DNA of 64,000 nucleotides from Porticoccaceae bacterium. GTDB lineage: Bacteria; Pseudomonadota; Gammaproteobacteria; Pseudomonadales; Porticoccaceae. Of the stretch, positions 25,075-34,524 are shown one piece after another. The stretch's first letter is position 1. Each line of letters opens with the position of its first letter. The notes under the pieces are model-generated. The model had not been told where the DNA came from and did no database searches. It saw nothing but the letters and a program-made list of their open reading frames with translations. Made by a program: the position numbers and the translations under genes. The stretch lies in assembly GCA_021773435.1 (NCBI GenBank), contig JAJFKC010000022.1:1-64000 (forward strand), written 5' to 3'.

Positions 25075-25397
25075 TATTTGTGATGCACTCGAGATTGTTA
25101 CCGTCGCAGCTATTTTTGTTTCCTTAGTTATTATTATTAATTCATTCTCCCCCGAGAATTTCATTTGACTACATGCTTTAAAACTATTCAAGGCATAACC
25201 TGATGAAATACCACATTATTTATGCCAACCCATTGATATATTTATACGGGCCTGTGGTCAAAATTGGCGACTACTAAATAAAATTTCGGCCAAAAAAATT
25301 GATTATTTTACTGCCACCTGTGCCTTTAATATAGCAAGGTATATTTCACATCTACTGCGGCTTCCCTTTGTGTAAGCACCACGCTTAAAGCACAGTA

Positions 25398-25425
25398 CTA
25401 CTACCTACTACCTACTACCTACTAC
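25398..25425. repeat. Tandem 7-mer repeat (CTACTAC)x4
   Basis: Four exact consecutive copies at 25398, 25405, 25412, 25419. Confidence 0.95.
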
Positions 25426-25455
25426 GACTGTTTGCTACTTTTCTTTACACGCCAT

Positions 25456-26487
25456 TCAATTATTTATCTGAACGATACGTCCGGAATGGCCAACCATGAC
25501 GACGTTGTTAGACAGCCCATTGTCGACGGGCGTCCCCTTAATAGATTGATACCACTTAACCGGTACATCACCCTCGGTGATCGACTCCCAACTCGCACCC
25601 CCGTCGCGGCTGCGCAACAAAGTTCGAATGCCAGTAATCAATACATCCTGCCCTGACGCCCAGACATCAAGCAGGTTTTCTCGGGTCGGTACGACGATGC
25701 CCTGCCAGGTCAAACCTCCATCGGTAGACTTTAGCACTTTGCCATCCTGGCCGGCCGCGTAACCGGTCTGACGGTCGGCAAAATAGATACCAGACAAAGA
25801 AGCGTCGGCCTTATTGACAACCTCCCAGGTATCGCCACTATCGGAAGAAAGTAAGACCAGCTCAAATTCGCCAATCACCATAATTGTATTATCTTCAAAA
25901 ACAGCAACGTCATAAATATGGGGTTCGAGGAAATCATTGAGTATGGCTTCCCAATCAAAACTTATTGGCGCCCAGGTCGCACCGGCATCGGTGGATCGCA
26001 ATACGGCGCCAAAACCACCAACGGCGACAGCGAGGCCTTGCTCATTTGCAGCAACTGACAGCAAGCGTTGATCGGTACCAGAAGTGATCACCTGCCAGTC
26101 ACTATCCGTTTTGGTCAGCAGACTTCCGCCCTGCCCGACGGCAATTGAAGATTTACCGGTACACGATACCCCCAGTAGCGCTTTATCCGTGACTGGCGTT
26201 TGAGCTTGCCAGGTAACGCCCGCATCAGCGGTGGCCAATATAGTACCAGCGACCCCTACGGCTAGCCCCGTATCGCCATCGAAACACACATCGTATAAAG
26301 CATCGTGGGGAATGCCTTCATAAACCAGGTTTAAGGTTTTTTCTTCGCCGCTTTCTTCCCCAAGCGCATAAAGATTAACGCCGCCGATAAGGCTGATACT
26401 TAGGAGTAGACTGGCCATTACTCGCCAGGATCGACTGGATTTCACGCATCGCAACATACAACTGCACTCCACACTTTTATTCACCAA
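25456..26487 (-). CDS. YCF48/BNR-repeat (beta-propeller) exported protein
   Basis: Repeated D(A/G)G(V/L/A)(T/S)W blades: TADAGVTWQ, STDAGATWAP, SSDSGDTWEV, STDGGLTWQG, SRDGGASWES; N-terminal signal. Confidence 0.9.
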   Translation of the reverse strand: MVNKSVECSCMLRCVKSSRSWRVMASLLLSISLIGGVNLYALGEESGEEKTLNLVYEGIPHDALYDVCFDGDTGLAVGVAGTILATADAGVTWQAQTPVTDKALLGVSCTGKSSIAVGQGGSLLTKTDSDWQVITSGTDQRLLSVAANEQGLAVAVGGFGAVLRSTDAGATWAPISFDWEAILNDFLEPHIYDVAVFEDNTIMVIGEFELVLLSSDSGDTWEVVNKADASLSGIYFADRQTGYAAGQDGKVLKSTDGGLTWQGIVVPTRENLLDVWASGQDVLITGIRTLLRSRDGGASWESITEGDVPVKWYQSIKGTPVDNGLSNNVVMVGHSGRIVQINN

Positions 26488-26527
26488 TCATGCTCTATTT
26501 ATAGAGCTTTATTATTCCGTCGCGCGA

Positions 26528-28954
26528 CTATTGATATGCCTTGTCGCCGCCAGCGTAGTCTGATAAATCGACACCTTCACCGACCAGCAAATCTTTAGAG
26601 GCGACAAATTTTGGCTTCATCAGCCACACCAGTAAAGGCACAACAACCAGGGCAATTACCATATTGATCAACATCACCATAACCAGCAGCAAGCCCATAT
26701 CGGCGAGGAACTTCAGCTCGGACATAAAGTACCAGGGCAAAATACCTATCAATACGATCGTCGCGGTAAAGAATATTGCTTTACCTGTGGTCGCCACAGA
26801 CCCCAGAATCGCCAGGCCGTAATCCTCTTTCTCCTGATACTCTTCACAAATTCTGCTCAGCAGGTAAATACCGTAATCGATACCCACGCCAATTCCAATC
26901 GCCGCAATAGGAAGGGTATTTACATCTAGCCCAATGCCCATGTAAACCATCACGGCGGCCAGAAAACAGTTAGACATATTGACCGGTATTAACAACAGGA
27001 ACCCTGCAACGAAGGAGCGATAAGCGTAGGAACAGGTGATGAGAATAACAATATTGAGTAGCAACAAAATTATGTACTGATATTTGTCGACGGTATCGTT
27101 GATAGACTGCTGAAGGGCTATGGTGCCGGAACCCAGCCGGATCCTGAATTTCTCATGATCAAGACCAATCTGATCCAGGGCGCTACGCACCTGCGCCAAA
27201 GCCACGTCAACCGTTTCCTGCTTGTTATCTTTGTACCATAACGACACCGTGCCGTTTTGTTGCACAAAATCTGTCACATGAGAAAACGCCTTGGGGCTGG
27301 AACCAAACAGGACAGCGCCGCCCGCAGCTGACACTGCTGGATCATTATTATCCAGTGGTGCCCATTTCGGATTACCACCACTAAATAAGCGATTTGCTTC
27401 GGGCAAATAATCAGCAAAGGATTGGGTTGCAACCGGTGGCGTCTCATCGCTCTCGACCAAACGTTGCAGGCGACCCATTTTAAAAATGGTATCCGCCTGC
27501 TTTAATAGACGCTCCTGCTCCTCTTCCTTAACTTCAAAAATAATTTCCAATGTGTTCAGGCCCGGAAAGTGGCTGTTAATTTTGCTGACCGCGACGTTGT
27601 ATTCGGAATCACTCCACAGCAGATTACTGCCTTCTACCGGATTACCAATTTTAATTTGCACCATTTTGAAAATACTCAGTACAAATAACACGCCTACCAC
27701 CGCTGCCGTAATGCGAGCGGGCTTGCCATAACTAATTTGCGACAGGCCCTGCAACATGCGCTTTATCCGACCATGGACACCCTTATTTTCGCCTTCTACA
27801 CCAATAATCTCATTAACATTTTTTGGTTCGGGCATGATCGACAATAGCAGCGGCGTCAAAAATACACCGGAAGGAATCAGCATCAGCGCCCAGAATCCAC
27901 AAAATACTGCGAAGCGTTCCATGGTTGGAATAGGCGCAATGGCAATCAGAAACAGGCCAACTGCATCCGTGACAATGCCCAATGTGCCCGGCGCCATCAT
28001 CACGCTCATAGCGATCTCGGCGGCTTTTTTCTTGTCCTTGACGTGGTACTGAATTTCGTAGAATCGCTCAATAAACTGCACGCAGTGGCTAAAGGAGCGG
28101 GCCACTAGCAATAAGGGCACTACCATAATCAGCGGCTCGATCGGATCCCCCAACCAACCAACGAAACCAAAGCCCCAAATTGCAGCAACAAGGCTGCACA
28201 CCAGGGGTACGACAACCCCAACAAGATTGCGCATATACAGCACCAGAGAAAGCAACAGCGCAACACCGGTCACAGCAAAAATAAGCAACATTTGCTTCTC
28301 GTAAAAATATACCCAGCCAGTGAGCATGGGCTGGCCCGCCACGTGAATTTCGTGGGCATCGTCCTGTTCGTCAGCGACAATAGTTTTCTGAACAAACTCA
28401 AAGACTTCACCGTAATCCATCAAACGTTCGATAAAAGTCGCCTGAATCAAGGTCGCCGTGCCGTCTTTGGATATAAGGAAATTCTGACTACCGGGTGATT
28501 TCTTTACCCGCTCAGTAAACTCGTCCATCTCTGCGGGTGTTTGCGGTGCGTGGTCGCCCATTAAGGGCTGACTGTCAATGCCGAAGGGTGTGGCCTGGGC
28601 GTATCGTGCTTTTTCTGTACTTATGGAGAGGATCTGATCGTGATCAACGCCAGGCGTCAAATCGATGTTACGGGTCATATCCCAGACTTTTTGCAAGGTC
28701 TCAGGGTTATAGATCGACTGACCGTCGTTGCGCTTGACCATCACGGTAACCGTTAGAGGGTTACCAAAATTTGGATGGTCTCGGTAGGTTTGAACGAAGG
28801 GATGATCTTTAGGCAGGAGGTCCGTGAAAATTGTCTTTAACTCAGTTTTCGTCGCCCCAACTGCAAAAAAAACGGTGAAAGCAAAAATTATAAGTAGCGA
28901 CAGCCACTGATGATGCATAACGTATTTGGCTATACGATAACGTGTGGTTTCCAA
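26528..28954 (-). CDS. RND superfamily / MMPL exporter-type protein
   Basis: Duplicated 6-TM blocks with large periplasmic loops, GIGVGIDYGIYLLSRICEEYQE and TGKAIFFTATIVLIGILPWYFMSELKFLADMGLLL. Confidence 0.92.
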   Translation of the reverse strand: METTRYRIAKYVMHHQWLSLLIIFAFTVFFAVGATKTELKTIFTDLLPKDHPFVQTYRDHPNFGNPLTVTVMVKRNDGQSIYNPETLQKVWDMTRNIDLTPGVDHDQILSISTEKARYAQATPFGIDSQPLMGDHAPQTPAEMDEFTERVKKSPGSQNFLISKDGTATLIQATFIERLMDYGEVFEFVQKTIVADEQDDAHEIHVAGQPMLTGWVYFYEKQMLLIFAVTGVALLLSLVLYMRNLVGVVVPLVCSLVAAIWGFGFVGWLGDPIEPLIMVVPLLLVARSFSHCVQFIERFYEIQYHVKDKKKAAEIAMSVMMAPGTLGIVTDAVGLFLIAIAPIPTMERFAVFCGFWALMLIPSGVFLTPLLLSIMPEPKNVNEIIGVEGENKGVHGRIKRMLQGLSQISYGKPARITAAVVGVLFVLSIFKMVQIKIGNPVEGSNLLWSDSEYNVAVSKINSHFPGLNTLEIIFEVKEEEQERLLKQADTIFKMGRLQRLVESDETPPVATQSFADYLPEANRLFSGGNPKWAPLDNNDPAVSAAGGAVLFGSSPKAFSHVTDFVQQNGTVSLWYKDNKQETVDVALAQVRSALDQIGLDHEKFRIRLGSGTIALQQSINDTVDKYQYIILLLLNIVILITCSYAYRSFVAGFLLLIPVNMSNCFLAAVMVYMGIGLDVNTLPIAAIGIGVGIDYGIYLLSRICEEYQEKEDYGLAILGSVATTGKAIFFTATIVLIGILPWYFMSELKFLADMGLLLVMVMLINMVIALVVVPLLVWLMKPKFVASKDLLVGEGVDLSDYAGGDKAYQ

Positions 28955-29195
28955 TTCCCGCTCCCCTACTCTTGTTTACCAAGCCCCAAAACCCGGCGAA
29001 CCTTAGCATGCAAAAAATAAGACATCTACAAAAAATCTTTTTTTGCCCATAAAAACAGCTTTAAAATCAATATCTTTGTCAAGGCATTGACGCAAATCAG
29101 GGCAATTTTGAGGGGTGTTATTCCATTTTCAATAGGGCTATAAACTTAAAATGGGAGATTGCGAGGGGTCGATTTGACGGGTTGGCCTGAATCCA

Positions 29196-29900
29196 CTAGC
29201 CGGTGTGAGAAGATTTTTTATTAGTAAAAACCCAGATAATCAATGTCACCACCATGCCGATAATGACTAAACCAAGCGCTAGCCACCCCGAAAACACGGT
29301 TGGCGTTCGCTCAAAGCTCGCCGTTACGCCGGGAATACTCCATAGATCACCACTACCGCGACCAACCACCAGCTGCGCTTTCATACCTTTCTCCATGTGC
29401 TGGGCGATATCGCAATGGACGAGATAGGTTTTATTATCGCTGGGTACAATAAAGGTACCGACCTGGGTGTGACCGCCGGCGGCTTCCATGTGGAACATGC
29501 CCTGGTCGTAGAGATATTTTGGTAGCTTGTGGATCATCCACTGGTGACGCACCTCATCTTCATTTTTAAAGGTCACGGTAATACGGCTGCAGGGTTCGAC
29601 CCGCCATTGGTGTTCATTAAAGCCAAAAATTGTATCCACATAAGGCTCGGCAAAGTCGGTGCCGGCAATCACCTCGAATTCATAGTCGCGGCTTATTTTT
29701 GCGCAGTCCTCAGGTAACTTATCTTTATTCTGGTTCATCACCATGCCGGTGGTGTCCAAGATCATGCTGTGGTCCATGTCATGATGGCCAGCATGAGGAT
29801 CCGACTCGCCGAGAACCGACATCGACAGCAACATCGACAATAGACCGAGCAGACCCAGGGCAGCCAAGCTAATTGCATTAACTGCTCTGCACTTAACCAC
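29196..29900 (-). CDS. Membrane-anchored cupredoxin-domain protein
   Basis: His-rich N terminus HAGHHDMDHSM, cupredoxin core VRHQWMIHKLP...YLVHCDIAQHMEKGM (His/Cys/His/Met), C-terminal TM. Confidence 0.88.
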   Translation of the reverse strand: MVKCRAVNAISLAALGLLGLLSMLLSMSVLGESDPHAGHHDMDHSMILDTTGMVMNQNKDKLPEDCAKISRDYEFEVIAGTDFAEPYVDTIFGFNEHQWRVEPCSRITVTFKNEDEVRHQWMIHKLPKYLYDQGMFHMEAAGGHTQVGTFIVPSDNKTYLVHCDIAQHMEKGMKAQLVVGRGSGDLWSIPGVTASFERTPTVFSGWLALGLVIIGMVVTLIIWVFTNKKSSHTG

Positions 29901-31596
29901 GACGCCTATCCGAGAACGACCAAATGAGTAGTAAGCCGAGAATAATACCTACGAGAATCACCAGAGCGATGATTCGCAGGCTGAAATTATTCGACCTGTC
30001 GACACCGGGCAAAAGAGTCGATTCACTTTCACTCCGCTCATAAAACCCGGTAGTCAGGTAATTAGACCAGTCTACACCGAAGGTCATGGGCCAGCCGTTG
30101 TCCTGTAAATAGCGCTCGTAAACAATGGCACTGACATTACCGCCCGGGCCAAAACCATCGGTAACGACGCCCCGCTCCTGATGATCATGCAGCAGCCAGA
30201 CACCCTCGCCGTAGCTATGCAGGCCATCATTCTTTGTCGATAGCTCCAGGTCAACTCGCTGGGCGGATGCCACCCACACCACGTCCCGGGTGACGCGTAC
30301 CGGCTCTGGATATTCAACACCGTCATGGTGGGTGATCGTCACTTTATGGCCGTGGGTATGAATGGCAACCCCTTCGCTGCCGCCATTGACCACCCGTAGC
30401 TTAACCCGCTCGTCAGGCGCGGTGACGATCAATGAATCGCGCGCGGTGTAGGGAAAGGAATGGCCGTTAAGGGTGTAGTACTCTGCATTAGCCTGACCAA
30501 TATTGTATTGCCGATGGATTTTCTGCGTAATCACTCGCGGATCATTATCGCCCTGAATCGTCTCGCCTAGCTCTTTATCAATATCCTGATAATGCAAATC
30601 ATATTCACGGTCATACTTTTCTCGAACCGCTACAGAACTATGCCGGACAAAACCATCACCGACGTTCATGGTTTGCACCCAGTTATTTGGCCGGTTTTCT
30701 TCAATCACAAACAGACCGTTCAAACCCATCAGCAGATGCGCCTGAACCTCGACGTGACAGTGATAAAACATCGTACCCGGCTGACGTGGCTGCATTTCAT
30801 AGGTGCGCTGCTTACCGGGCATAACCGGCTTCTCGCTGGTCACAGGGACACCATCGTTGCCCTTGCCTTCAACGGTCATAAACGGATGATCAACACCATG
30901 AAAATGGATGGTGTGGGGCATGTAGTGTGTATTTTCCAGGGTAATCTTGACCCGGTCGCCCTGCTCAATTCGTATCGCAGGAGACGGCAACCTCAGCCCG
31001 GGCTGGGCGATGAGGGATTCAAAATTTTCAGTGGACATACCCAGGGACTTTGGCGCGAATACCCACAGCCCCGGTTTAATGCCGGGCGCGATTGCGTACT
31101 GCACAACCGGCTCATTGAGATCAGGGGAAGCACCGTTTAGCTCGAATACTTCCAGGCGAATATGAATTTCATCGGGGTCGCCATCGCCATCAAGGTCTCG
31201 ACCTTTGACCACCGCATCCGGCGACAATTTAGCCGTCATCAGCGTCATATGGCCGACATTGTTGGTGCCCTTAACAAAAGCCGCGATCGCATGGGGATTA
31301 TCCGCCAGGCAATTTGGGGAGGAAGCTATATCGATACCGTCAATGGTCTGGGCTTTGCGCCAGCTTTTGATATCAGGCGGGCAGGCCTCTTCAATCTGTT
31401 CGGATGGGATTGCAGGTGTCGTCGCAGCGGATTGTTGGTAGGCACTGGCACCAAACATGTTGTCATACCAGACCCGCCAGTCGCGAGGATACCATTGCCA
31501 GGGCATTAGCAATAGCCCGGCGATGATAAGAACAATCACCAGAGCTGCTCTATACAGGCCAATTCTATTCGAGGTTAGTCTAAAAACGGGGCTCAC
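29893..31596 (-). CDS. Multicopper oxidase with N- and C-terminal TM segments
   Basis: HTIHFHGVDHPF, GTMFYHCHVEVQAHLLMGL, VAIHTHGHKVTI, LLHDHQERGV; overlaps cupredoxin gene by 8 bp. Confidence 0.92.
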   Translation of the reverse strand: MSPVFRLTSNRIGLYRAALVIVLIIAGLLLMPWQWYPRDWRVWYDNMFGASAYQQSAATTPAIPSEQIEEACPPDIKSWRKAQTIDGIDIASSPNCLADNPHAIAAFVKGTNNVGHMTLMTAKLSPDAVVKGRDLDGDGDPDEIHIRLEVFELNGASPDLNEPVVQYAIAPGIKPGLWVFAPKSLGMSTENFESLIAQPGLRLPSPAIRIEQGDRVKITLENTHYMPHTIHFHGVDHPFMTVEGKGNDGVPVTSEKPVMPGKQRTYEMQPRQPGTMFYHCHVEVQAHLLMGLNGLFVIEENRPNNWVQTMNVGDGFVRHSSVAVREKYDREYDLHYQDIDKELGETIQGDNDPRVITQKIHRQYNIGQANAEYYTLNGHSFPYTARDSLIVTAPDERVKLRVVNGGSEGVAIHTHGHKVTITHHDGVEYPEPVRVTRDVVWVASAQRVDLELSTKNDGLHSYGEGVWLLHDHQERGVVTDGFGPGGNVSAIVYERYLQDNGWPMTFGVDWSNYLTTGFYERSESESTLLPGVDRSNNFSLRIIALVILVGIILGLLLIWSFSDRRRG

Positions 31597-31618
31597 AGGA
31601 TTAGCTTAAGTTGTCGAA

Positions 31619-32275
31619 TTACTTATTTTGACCGACATTGAAAATATGGCTTCGACCCGCGCCATAGATAAACACACCACAGGCGCCAAACAGCATGAGA
31701 AAGTAAGTGACGTAACGCCCGTAGTCGACCTTGCCCACGGAAAAGGGAAATACCGAGGTATATTTTAATCCAGTTTCGATGTGGTGGGCGTTAACGATGC
31801 CAATATAAGGGCCTTCCTGAGCAAAGTTATAGCGCACATTCAGAATCCCTTTCTGGTATTTCTTAGGCTCCTGATAAAAAATGGACGCCGCTTCAATGGC
31901 TTCATCACCACCCAGATCACTATAAGTGGCGGTCACACCAATTTCATTAACATCACGAATAATACGAAAATCCAGATCCATAGCGCGTAGTTCATCGCTA
32001 ATAAAATCGATCACAAAGATGCTTTCGGTGGCGACGGGGATATCTTCGCAAAACTCCTGGGTCGCGCGCTCCTTTGGCAAATAGCCGGTAAAGTGGGCTT
32101 TATAGCGATCAATCTTAATCAGGCAGACATCATCTTCAATAGACACGCCACCATGACCAAATACCAGGCCGCTGCCAGCCGCCAGCCACGCGATCAGCGT
32201 CCCGACAAATATCCCGCTCAACATAAGACGATGAATAACAGACTTTAATATTGCAGGGACTTGTATCATTAACAT
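31619..32275 (-). CDS. CuMMO-associated exported/membrane protein of unknown function
   Basis: Signal segment then HGGVSIEDDVCLIKIDRYKAHFTGYLPKE; C-terminal TM; directly downstream of pmoB-like gene. Confidence 0.7.
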   Translation of the reverse strand: MLMIQVPAILKSVIHRLMLSGIFVGTLIAWLAAGSGLVFGHGGVSIEDDVCLIKIDRYKAHFTGYLPKERATQEFCEDIPVATESIFVIDFISDELRAMDLDFRIIRDVNEIGVTATYSDLGGDEAIEAASIFYQEPKKYQKGILNVRYNFAQEGPYIGIVNAHHIETGLKYTSVFPFSVGKVDYGRYVTYFLMLFGACGVFIYGAGRSHIFNVGQNK

Positions 32276-32314
32276 AACTCAGCCATTTTGAATCTGTTAG
32301 TTAGCCAAATAAAC

Positions 32315-32338
32315 AGCCCCGTAGCAAGCTAAGGGGCT
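32315..32338 (-). terminator. Hairpin between pmoB-like gene and downstream gene
   Basis: Minus strand AGCCCCTTAGC-TT-GCTACGGGGCT, one internal mismatch, followed by GTTTATTT. Confidence 0.6.
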
Positions 32339-32380
32339 ATCCTGATTAGCTATATTCTGATTAGAAGGTAAGTTCTAAAA

Positions 32381-33643
32381 TTAAAAGAACTCTGGCAGAA
32401 CCGAGCCACCCACTTCCTGATAATATCGGGTGCCAGCATCATCATAGTAAAAGATCAATCCAGCAAAACGGCTGTCTGGATCGTGAATCAAGCCAGTCAT
32501 ACGGAACTTCTCCCAAAGAGCGTCAGAGGCGACCAGCTCAACATCTACCGACTGGCCTGGAGAAATATAGTCGACCGATACTGTCAGGCCATCCATAGAG
32601 ACCATTTCTTCGCCTTCATAAAATTCGCCTTCATTAACCTCAGCATTTACAAAGCGAATATTAGCGGTCAAAAATTCGCCAATACGAATCGGACTATCAC
32701 CATGATTGGTCATATTGACACGCATGGTTAAACTTCGACCTGCCAGCTCATAAGTTGCATGATCGACCACGACTTCGAGATCGCCTGAAGGTATTTCTAT
32801 GGGTTCGACATCGACCAACCCGGTCTGTAATGGAATGGTAATCGGATATTTATTTTCCGCCCATAAGTAACCGCCCAGTATCAATGCCAGCGTTAAGGTA
32901 AAAAAGATGCTGCTAGCGATAAAATCACGCTTGGTCAATAATTCATTGGCGCGGTCATCGCCCATCTCACGAATCCGTATAAAGCGCGGGATGAACAGCT
33001 CTTTTTTGGTCGCCAACCAGTAAACCAGATAACCGACACCCATCATAATCCACAGGACGTGCCAAAAATAAACACCACCGACCCCGTGCAGGCCATAGGT
33101 CTCGAGGTCGATGGTATCACCCGGCAAGGTCGTCACTTCATTGACAAAAGGTTCGCCACTTTCGTTGTCTGCCACTTCCAGCCAGGTTCCTTTTGCGACT
33201 AGAGAGCCAGCATCCATCACATTTAACAGCGGGTGGACATGATAGCGGCCGGCAATGCGGGCACGCAGTACAGTCGTATATTCGTAGACTTTCCCGAGTG
33301 GAAATGCTGTCGAACGCATCATAGGTACGCCGTTGACTTCAGAATGCAATCTGAGAAAGGTTGGCCCAGGCACACCAATATTTAAATACACCGTTTCTTC
33401 AATACTCGGCATATGTTTTGGCCACCACACCGATGTAACAAACTTGCCGGTAACGGTAACCACATCACCAACTTTGACGTTCAGGGGCGTTACTTGCGTA
33501 TCAAACCAATGCACCGTCCGCATGCGCATACTGGCTAACTGCGCACGTTCACCGTGAGCCAGCGCATCACCGGCCAATAACAAGAGCACTATAGACGCGA
33601 GTAAACTATTGACGCCTACCTTCCCACATAACATTCTTTTCAT
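32381..33643 (-). CDS. Copper membrane monooxygenase subunit B (pmoB/amoB/hmoB-like)
   Basis: ALA|HGERAQLASMRMRTVHWFDTQ, GVPGPTFLRLHSEVNGVPMMRS, GRYHVHPLLNVMDAG; N-terminal His and HxH copper ligands kept. Confidence 0.95.
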   Translation of the reverse strand: MKRMLCGKVGVNSLLASIVLLLLAGDALAHGERAQLASMRMRTVHWFDTQVTPLNVKVGDVVTVTGKFVTSVWWPKHMPSIEETVYLNIGVPGPTFLRLHSEVNGVPMMRSTAFPLGKVYEYTTVLRARIAGRYHVHPLLNVMDAGSLVAKGTWLEVADNESGEPFVNEVTTLPGDTIDLETYGLHGVGGVYFWHVLWIMMGVGYLVYWLATKKELFIPRFIRIREMGDDRANELLTKRDFIASSIFFTLTLALILGGYLWAENKYPITIPLQTGLVDVEPIEIPSGDLEVVVDHATYELAGRSLTMRVNMTNHGDSPIRIGEFLTANIRFVNAEVNEGEFYEGEEMVSMDGLTVSVDYISPGQSVDVELVASDALWEKFRMTGLIHDPDSRFAGLIFYYDDAGTRYYQEVGGSVLPEFF

Positions 33644-33667
33644 TGACCTATTATCCTCAACGTCAGG

Positions 33668-34456
33668 TTAAACAATACGCTTAGCGTATTTGTCGAGGCC
33701 GTTGATCCACGAACCTACGTATAAAAATATCGCATAAATTACGATCCCGCATAAGCCGGCAAATACCGCAGTGAGCGGTGTCACCGAGCCACCAAAGGTC
33801 CGTAATGTCGACTCCTCAATAATGCGCAAATACTCCGGCGTTGTGGTGCGAATATATTCGTAGCCCATCAAATCTGCGACAGACATGAGCGTGCCATTAA
33901 ATTCAACAGGCACTTTATAGGGCGCCATAAATGACCAGTTAAGCGGATAAACCAGCGCACCAAATAACCCACCGCCTATCATTGCCGAAACCACCAGACT
34001 TCGCGTCATAGCCAGCGTGCAATCCAATAAAATACCCAGCCCGATATAGGTGGATGGAAAGGTGAAGGACATAGGGAAATGCGTGAACTCGTAGAAATTT
34101 AAATACCTGCTCAGCCAGGACACTAGACATAACAGAGTCGTAACAGCCGTAGCGATAATAGGTAGACGTAGTCGAGTCCAGATGCCATAGGTAAAAGCAC
34201 CGATAAATAATAGCAACGTAAATGGCGACACCAATGGCCACCAGCGACGATCACGCCAGTCGATCCAGTAATCCCAGTCACCAGCCGTCAGCGTGAACTG
34301 AATCTGAATACCCAGCGTGATGAAAGCGAAAAGAACCAGAATCAAAATACCATCAAATCGACGATACAGCTTCATCGCTTTGGGGTTATCGAGAGACTTG
34401 ATATCTAGCGCTCTCGCTTTAGCTTCTTTCTCTGTGATTGCTTGCACTTCACTCAT
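33668..34456 (-). CDS. Copper membrane monooxygenase subunit A (pmoA/amoA/hmoA-like)
   Basis: [85 protein letters not shown]. Confidence 0.97.
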   Translation of the reverse strand: [262 protein letters not shown]

Positions 34457-34524
34457 GACGATACCTCACCGGTACTGTGAAAGATTATTCAAAGTATAGG
34501 TTATAGAAACAGATGCTGGAAAAA

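Noticed and set aside
25398-25425. CTACTAC array as a CRISPR or iteron array
   Set aside because: Unit is only 7 bp with no spacers; simple tandem repeat. No CRISPR-like array was noticed anywhere in the window.
26492-26507. GCTCTATTTATAGAGC as terminator or operator between the MMPL and YCF48 genes
   Set aside because: Short 6-bp stem, no T run; AT-rich chance palindrome cannot be excluded.
30592-31140. 182-aa plus-strand ORF antisense to the multicopper oxidase
   Set aside because: Sense frame has all oxidase motifs; antisense translation is low-information.
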